Below the pieces are notes generated by a model. It did no database searches. It saw only the letters and a list, made by a program, of their open reading frames with translations, and was not told the origin of the DNA. Below are positions 44,390 to 48,451 of a stretch of 48,451 nt of DNA, piece after piece (position 1 is the first letter of the stretch; each line of letters starts with the position of its first letter). This stretch comes from Nitrobacter sp. 62-23. Lineage in GTDB: Bacteria > Pseudomonadota > Alphaproteobacteria > Rhizobiales > Xanthobacteraceae. Location of the stretch: NCBI RefSeq assembly GCF_001897285.1, contig NZ_MKSM01000081.1:1-48451 (forward strand), written 5' to 3'. The position numbers and the translations under genes are program-made.

Positions 44390-45105
44390 CGGCGATCTCG
44401 CTCCGAAGCCGCGGCGAACAGACCGCCGGATTGCGCTTCGAATAACTGTCCGATGGTCCCTCGGCTGCTGTTCGGATGCAGAACAAAGAGCGGCGCGGCA
44501 CGCCAGTCGCGCGGCGATGTCGGCTTTCCGGCTGGCGTGTCCGATGCCGCCGCTCCGCCAAGAACAGGCGCAAGCGTAGCGATGTATGCGCGCGTCTCGG
44601 CCGGCAGAGGACGGCCGGTCGCGCGGTGCTCGTCATAGCGGTCGGGGCCGGCATTGTAGGCCGCAAGCATCGCCGCGACATTGCCGTAGCGGTCCCACAT
44701 CTCGCGCAAGTAAGCCGTGCCCGCGAGGATATTGTCGCGCGGCTGATACGGATCGCGGCCGAGCTGGTAACGGTCGCGCAGATCGGCCCAGGTGTCGGGC
44801 ATGACCTGCATCAATCCGATCGCGCCGGCCGTTGAGATCGCGCGCACATCGCCCGCGCTTTCCGCGAGCAGCATAGCGCGAATCCAACGTTCGGGTATGC
44901 CAAACCGCTGCGAGGCTTCGGCGATGTGAGCGGCATAAGGATCGCGCGGCGACAGTCTCGCGATCGGCGCGCCCTGCGCCATCGCAACCGCCGGCATGAC
45001 GCCGGCGAAGGAAAGGCCGGAAAGGAGAAGGAGAGCCATGCGCCGGGCAGCGCAGCGCGGCCCGGACGCACTTGAATGGCTCGTCGATTGGCGGCGAGCA
45101 GGCAT
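44386..45105 (-). CDS. conjugation lytic transglycosylase (TrbN/VirB1-like)
   Basis: A 239-residue protein with a signal or anchor (MALLLLSGLSFAGVMPAVAM, ending AMA) and an SLT domain: catalytic Glu in AMLLAESAGD, AGAIGLMQVMPDTW, the NILAGTAYLREM segment and AAYNAGPDRYDEH. It opens peptidoglycan for the secretion channel. ATG 45105 is three bases after the DUF736 stop; ATG 45039, right before the hydrophobic segment, gives a more normal signal peptide and may be the true start. Confidence 0.9.
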   Translation of the reverse strand: MPARRQSTSHSSASGPRCAARRMALLLLSGLSFAGVMPAVAMAQGAPIARLSPRDPYAAHIAEASQRFGIPERWIRAMLLAESAGDVRAISTAGAIGLMQVMPDTWADLRDRYQLGRDPYQPRDNILAGTAYLREMWDRYGNVAAMLAAYNAGPDRYDEHRATGRPLPAETRAYIATLAPVLGGAAASDTPAGKPTSPRDWRAAPLFVLHPNSSRGTIGQLFEAQSGGLFAAASERDRR

Positions 45106-45108
45106 CGC

Positions 45109-45456
45109 TCAATCCTTCTCGCCGCGATCGCGCGGACGCGACCATTGCAACGACCAGGCGTTGCCGGCCTCGTCGTCGCGGAACAGGTTGGCCCGGATCG
45201 GATGCGGGAAAGTCGGATCGTCGATCAGCAGCGCGACATATTCGCCCGCCTTCTCTCCGGTGCGTTTCCAGCCTGCGCCGATCTCCGGACCTGTTTCGTT
45301 GTTCATGCCGTCGAAGACGTGAACGCGATAATCCGGTGCGTTCTCCGCGTCGGACGGTTCTGCCGGGATGATGATGATGTCCTGTTGCAGCAAAAGCGTC
45401 GCGAGGTTTCCGATAAGGCCGGCCTCGTCGCGCGTGAATTGACCTATTTGCGGCAT
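45109..45456 (-). CDS. DUF736 protein
   Basis: A 115-residue protein with the DUF736 start MPQIGQFTRDEAGLIGNLAT and the pattern DYRVHVF, GPEIGAGWKRTGEKAGEYVA, LIDDPTFPHPIRANLF. ATG 45456 was chosen because a strong AAGGAG lies just upstream. The family is found in conjugative elements and rhizobial plasmids; its function is unknown. Confidence 0.9.
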   Translation of the reverse strand: MPQIGQFTRDEAGLIGNLATLLLQQDIIIIPAEPSDAENAPDYRVHVFDGMNNETGPEIGAGWKRTGEKAGEYVALLIDDPTFPHPIRANLFRDDEAGNAWSLQWSRPRDRGEKD

Positions 45457-45524
45457 GACTTTCTCCTTGGCGGTGAGGTTGGGAAAGCCGTCGGCGGGCA
45501 CCGCTCCCGCCGATGGGGAAGCGG

Positions 45525-46070
45525 TCAGCGCGTCGGCGCGCGCCATTCGAAGCGGCCGTCGCCCTCCTCGTCGGTCAATAACGGGACCGCGCGGCCAATG
45601 ATCTGGTCGGTGGAGATCAGCCCGAAATATCTGCCGTCGAGACTATCGCGGGCCTGCCAGTTCATCAGGAAGATTTCGCCGGTATGGACGCGCTGACAGC
45701 CCCGCCAGACGGGAAGATCGCGGCCGATCCGGTCGCGGTCGAGCGCGACACCGGCAATCATGCCATCGACGGTGATGATGTGGCCAACCCTGCAAACAGT
45801 TTGACCGGAGACGGCGCGCACGCGCTTGAGAAGCGGCACGCCCTTCGGCAAATAGCCGCGATCCGCGAGAAAAGTCGCGAGCGGTTCGGGCGCATCGACG
45901 GCAACGAGATCGGTCACCTCGAACGGGCCGTCGAAGTCGATCGTATAGAAGCCGATCGGCGCGCTGGCCGATGCGTTCCAGATCAGTTTGATCGGCATCG
46001 GCGTTAGGCCGGGATAGCCGACACCAGCTGCTGCGAGCGCGGTGGCGACAAGGAAGCCGGCGCGCGTCAT
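45525..46070 (-). CDS. traF: TraF, S26-type conjugative signal peptidase
   Basis: A 181-residue protein with an N-terminal hydrophobic segment and the S26C pattern: WNASASAPIGFYTID with the candidate catalytic Ser, then LLKRVRAVSGQTVCRVGHII with the Lys, and a C-terminal SLDGRYFGLISTDQIIGRAV box. In RP4 TraF matures and cyclises the TrbC pilin; trbC is at 29446. ATG 46070 overlaps the DUF2840 stop. Confidence 0.92.
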   Translation of the reverse strand: MTRAGFLVATALAAAGVGYPGLTPMPIKLIWNASASAPIGFYTIDFDGPFEVTDLVAVDAPEPLATFLADRGYLPKGVPLLKRVRAVSGQTVCRVGHIITVDGMIAGVALDRDRIGRDLPVWRGCQRVHTGEIFLMNWQARDSLDGRYFGLISTDQIIGRAVPLLTDEEGDGRFEWRAPTR

Positions 46071-46585
46071 GGCGCGATCCTCTGGCGATGGAGCCACGCC
46101 GCATGTCGCTCCGCTGTGTAGGCGTGCGGCTCAAGGCCGGCGATCAGTCGGTTGTGGACGTGTCGCCAATGCTCCGGCGACACGTCGGCCGGATCGAGGC
46201 CGAGCGTCTCCACAGCGTCGATAGCGGCGAGCGCGCTCTGTACCTTCGGCCAGCCGCTGAGACGCAGCAGGATTTCGCCGCCGGGGCGCACGAATGGCAT
46301 GGTCTGGAATGGCTCGCCGCGATGAACGGTGCGCACGATGTCGATACGCGAGATGACCGTGCCGAAGTCGTTAGCCGCCCATCGCACGAATGCGAAGATG
46401 CTGTTCGGTGCGAAGCCGACGACGCTGCGATGGCGGTCGAGAATCTGTTCGTAGCTCTTGCAACCAAAGCGTATCCAATGCTCGATCTTCTTCTGTCGCC
46501 ACGTCAGATCGACCAGTGTGGTGAAGGGTGCAGGTCCGTCCGGCAGCGGACGGTCGTGCGCGCTGCGATGTGCGCGACGGATCAT
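46067..46585 (-). CDS. DUF2840 protein
   Basis: A 172-residue protein matching DUF2840: TTLVDLTWRQKKIEHWIRFG, RHRSVVGFAPNSIFAFVRWA, GGEILLRLSGWPKVQSALAA, DVSPEHWRHVHNRLIAGL. The family lies directly upstream of traF in alphaproteobacterial ICEs; its role is not known. It overlaps both neighbours. Confidence 0.88.
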   Translation of the reverse strand: MIRRAHRSAHDRPLPDGPAPFTTLVDLTWRQKKIEHWIRFGCKSYEQILDRHRSVVGFAPNSIFAFVRWAANDFGTVISRIDIVRTVHRGEPFQTMPFVRPGGEILLRLSGWPKVQSALAAIDAVETLGLDPADVSPEHWRHVHNRLIAGLEPHAYTAERHAAWLHRQRIAP

Positions 46586-46767
46586 GGCTGGTCCCCGGTA
46601 ATGTCGTGGATGGCGCGAGAGAGCACCGCGTCGAGCGCGACCTCGGTGCGCAGGATGGCGCGGCCGATGGCTTCGGGAATTTGCGGGAGAACGGCGTCGC
46701 CGAACGCTTCGACAATCAGGTTGGCGGCCGCCCGCTGCTCGCTGAACAGATCGAGGGCGCGCATCAT
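46582..46767 (-). CDS. small hypothetical protein between repA and DUF2840
   Basis: A 61-residue helical protein (MMRALDLFSEQRAAANLIVE; EAIGRAILRTEVALDAVLSR) overlapping repA and the DUF2840 gene by four bases each, so clearly part of the operon. I do not recognise it. In related elements a ParA-type ATPase gene usually lies about here; this is far too small and has no Walker motif. Confidence 0.65.
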   Translation of the reverse strand: MMRALDLFSEQRAAANLIVEAFGDAVLPQIPEAIGRAILRTEVALDAVLSRAIHDITGDQP

Positions 46768-47792
46768 GGCGCACCTCGCCGCCGCTGGGTGCCAGCACCA
46801 TGGCTCGCGTGCTCGCGCGTCAAAGAATACTTGTTAGAGTCTCTGTTAGATTCTTCTATAAAGAACGCCGCGCGATTTGCGCCTGATGTCCCGATAATCC
46901 GTGCGCCTGATGTCCCGATGCCATTCACATGGTTTTCAACAGGCACTGTGGATGAGTTTTCGGGAAGGAAACGCAGCAGTTCGCGGCCGTTCTCCCACTC
47001 GATCTGGAGGCGATAACCGGGCAGCGGCTGACGCGCCGCGATGCGGCGCAGGTCGAGCGCGAAATCGGACGGCCGCGCAAGGCTGCCGGACTTTAAATGA
47101 AGGTGCGCGATCTCGAACAGCCAGCCGTCGCGCTGGTGGCCGGCGTGCTTGCGCGCGACGCGATAGAGCCACCGTTCGATGCCGCCCGTTAGCCGAAAGT
47201 ACGCCGGATCAATGGTGAGCACCAGCGAGCGGTCGATGACGCTGTTGTAGAACCACTCGGGCAGGACAAACTCGATACCCTCGACGCGGCCCGTGCGCGT
47301 CGTCATTTCTTCCCATTCATTGATCCAGGAGAACTGACGGCGGCGCCAATGCGGACCGTTGCGGATCGTGGTGGCGATGACGGTCGATTGCAGGCGCGTG
47401 AGCGCGGCCTTGAGCAACAGATAGTCGCGGTTGCCCGTGGCTCGGCCTATGCCGCGCAGAAGCTGATAAGGTGTGAAGCGAAAGAAGCGCGAAGTGCGCA
47501 GGCCGTTGTTCTCGGCCGAAACGATCTGCGAAGCGGCCCAGATCAGCACGTCGGCGTCCCAGATTGTCGCTATGCCATGCTCGGGCATACCGAGCACCTG
47601 CACTTCAACATCAGCAGCCTTGTAGAGAATCGGTTTGGTGCGCGGCGTCTTTGCCAGCGAGAAGAATGGCCGTTCCATCAGATCGCGCTGGTCGCGTGGC
47701 GCGGCATCGCCGGTCGCGACCACGAACGGGTCGAGGCGACTGCGTTCGCTTGCGCCACGCTGCGCGGACTCATGATCGTCGCCGCGGCTCAT
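46764..47792 (-). CDS. repA: RepA-type replication initiator protein
   Basis: A 342-residue protein of the replication initiator A family: ERPFFSLAKTPRTKPILYKA, IATIWDADVLIWAASQIVSA, TPYQLLRGIGRATGNRDYLL, ALTRLQSTVIATTIR and GGIERWLYRVARKHAG. Such proteins bind iterons to replicate an excised circular ICE. The C-terminal end includes a repeated peptide (GTSGARII, GTSGANRA) encoded by two exact 18-bp DNA repeats. The start overlaps the AlpA-like gene's stop boundary. Confidence 0.9.
   Translation of the reverse strand: MSRGDDHESAQRGASERSRLDPFVVATGDAAPRDQRDLMERPFFSLAKTPRTKPILYKAADVEVQVLGMPEHGIATIWDADVLIWAASQIVSAENNGLRTSRFFRFTPYQLLRGIGRATGNRDYLLLKAALTRLQSTVIATTIRNGPHWRRRQFSWINEWEEMTTRTGRVEGIEFVLPEWFYNSVIDRSLVLTIDPAYFRLTGGIERWLYRVARKHAGHQRDGWLFEIAHLHLKSGSLARPSDFALDLRRIAARQPLPGYRLQIEWENGRELLRFLPENSSTVPVENHVNGIGTSGARIIGTSGANRAAFFIEESNRDSNKYSLTREHASHGAGTQRRRGAP
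46878..46919. repeat. iteron-like 18-bp direct repeats inside repA
   Basis: TGCGCCTGATGTCCCGAT occurs exactly at 46878-46895 and 46902-46919, with a 24-bp period. They lie near the 3' end of repA and may be part of an origin bound by RepA, or only reflect a repeated peptide. Confidence 0.55.
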
Positions 47793-48062
47793 TCAGAGCC
47801 GATCCTGTTCTTCCGGCGTCAGCGGGCGCGCGGGGAAGACGGTACCGGCCTGTCTGTCCTTCGGGGATTTCCGGGCGCCAATCTCGGTCCAGGCTTCGAG
47901 ATCACGGATCGCATAGAGGACGCGCCCCCCGATCTTGCGGTAGAGCGGACCCGTGCCATAGGTCCGATGTTTCTCAAGGGTGCGGAGTGAAATGCCGAGG
48001 AAATGCGCAGCCTGCTTGGTGCGCAAGAATCTCGGCGGCAAATCCGGCAGCGTGTCGGGCAT
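47793..48062 (-). CDS. AlpA/MerR-type HTH DNA-binding protein (excisionase-like)
   Basis: An 89-residue protein with a winged HTH of the excisionase/helix_turn_helix_17 type: PPRFLRTKQAAHFLGISLRT, then LEKHRTYGTGPLYRKIGGRV and LYAIRDLEAW. It is the first gene of the repA operon. Such proteins regulate excision or the operon itself. Confidence 0.9.
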   Translation of the reverse strand: MPDTLPDLPPRFLRTKQAAHFLGISLRTLEKHRTYGTGPLYRKIGGRVLYAIRDLEAWTEIGARKSPKDRQAGTVFPARPLTPEEQDRL

Positions 48063-48199
48063 GAGATCCCCTCCGGTTCGTCAAACATGCGGCTGTCGGC
48101 GGTGACAGCGGGCTGTGGCGAACCATGGCGGGGGATCGGCGGCCTGTAGCGTGCCGCATTCGCGCCTATGCGCTGGCGGCACCCCTCGGGAGCACCCGG

Positions 48200-48227
48200 A
48201 GGCTGAAAAGAGGACGAATTTCAGCCT
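48200..48227. promoter_or_regulatory. inverted repeat upstream of the alpA-repA operon
   Basis: Arms AGGCTGAAA (48200-48208) and TTTCAGCCT (48219-48227), perfect, with 10 bases between. It lies ~140-165 bp before the AlpA-like start in the gene-free stretch 48063-48451, where promoter and control sites of the operon are expected. I see no other firm signal there apart from a TTGACA-like hexamer near 48393 on the minus strand. Confidence 0.4.
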
Positions 48228-48451
48228 GTCGGTGCAGGCCGCACCGATTTGGCGGCGACATTCAAACGGGGGTCGGGTAAGACTGAAAGTGGAGCAGACG
48301 CGCTGCTCTGGGGCTTAGTAACCCCTGTTGGCGGTTGGTGTCGGCCGTGACGGCACCACACTCCTTGACCCTATGGTCGGGTCTCTAGCCGCGCGGGTGT
48401 CAATCTTCTTCTTGTTTCTTACATCGTCTCTGATTTTGTTGGGCTTTCGGT

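Noticed and set aside
46878-46919. Short CRISPR-like repeat pair
   Set aside because: Only two copies, 6-bp spacer, inside the repA frame; better explained as iterons or a repeated peptide.

Overview
The window reads as accessory DNA of an alphaproteobacterium, probably Rhizobiales or Sphingomonadales (my inference). The support is a Ti/RP4-type trb-traG transfer set in the arrangement usual for alphaproteobacterial integrative and conjugative elements (ICEs), a TraA relaxase end, a FecI/FecR/TonB-receptor operon, and GC-rich coding DNA broken by a more AT-rich block at about 3.7-19.1 kb.

Layout. (1) 1-1820: the 3' end of a TraA relaxase/helicase, a small protein, and a nucleotidyltransferase/HEPN pair resembling a toxin-antitoxin module. 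(2) 1872-3650: a large serine recombinase split by one in-frame amber codon, followed by a tRNA-like remnant and a strong convergent terminator. (3) 3.9-19.1 kb: a defence-type island on the minus strand. It holds a four-gene SIR2 / HerA ATPase / KTSC / PD-(D/E)XK nuclease operon, a decayed unrecognised gene, a DUF4236-SH3 membrane protein, a tyrosine-integrase remnant, a 2049-residue protein with an Mrr-like nuclease, helical repeats and a PIN-like region, a possible group I intron/tRNA-Leu fragment, and the wreck of a PIWI-domain Argonaute. (4) 19.2-21.0 kb: a DyP peroxidase, an IS5-type transposase remnant and a DUF488 protein. (5) 21.2-34.7 kb: trbB-C-D-E-J-K-L-F-G-I plus DUF2274, preceded by an NAD(P)-binding protein, a DUF4160/DUF2442 pair, a ribbon-helix-helix protein and the coupling protein TraG. 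(6) 34.9-41.1 kb: a LysR regulator, a small HTH/helix-hairpin-helix protein, and an iron-uptake cargo operon (ECF sigma, FecR, TonB-dependent receptor, PepSY remnant). (7) 41.5-48.1 kb: a DUF3363 relaxase, a small DNA methyltransferase, a lytic transglycosylase, DUF736, TraF peptidase, DUF2840, a small protein, RepA and an AlpA-type HTH protein, forming the replication/mobilisation head of the element.

How it fits together. RepA, the relaxase, TraF, TraG and the Trb proteins would form one transfer machine. The serine recombinase and TraA at the left edge belong to a second element or its scar. The island between them has gained and lost immunity genes, with intact systems beside decayed ones. 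The two findings I rate highest are the SIR2-HerA operon carrying two extra genes (KTSC and a nuclease) and the giant protein with two candidate nuclease centres. Two regulatory motifs also stand out: an identical 20-bp element upstream of both traG and trbB, and a repeated ECF-type promoter in front of both fecR and the receptor.
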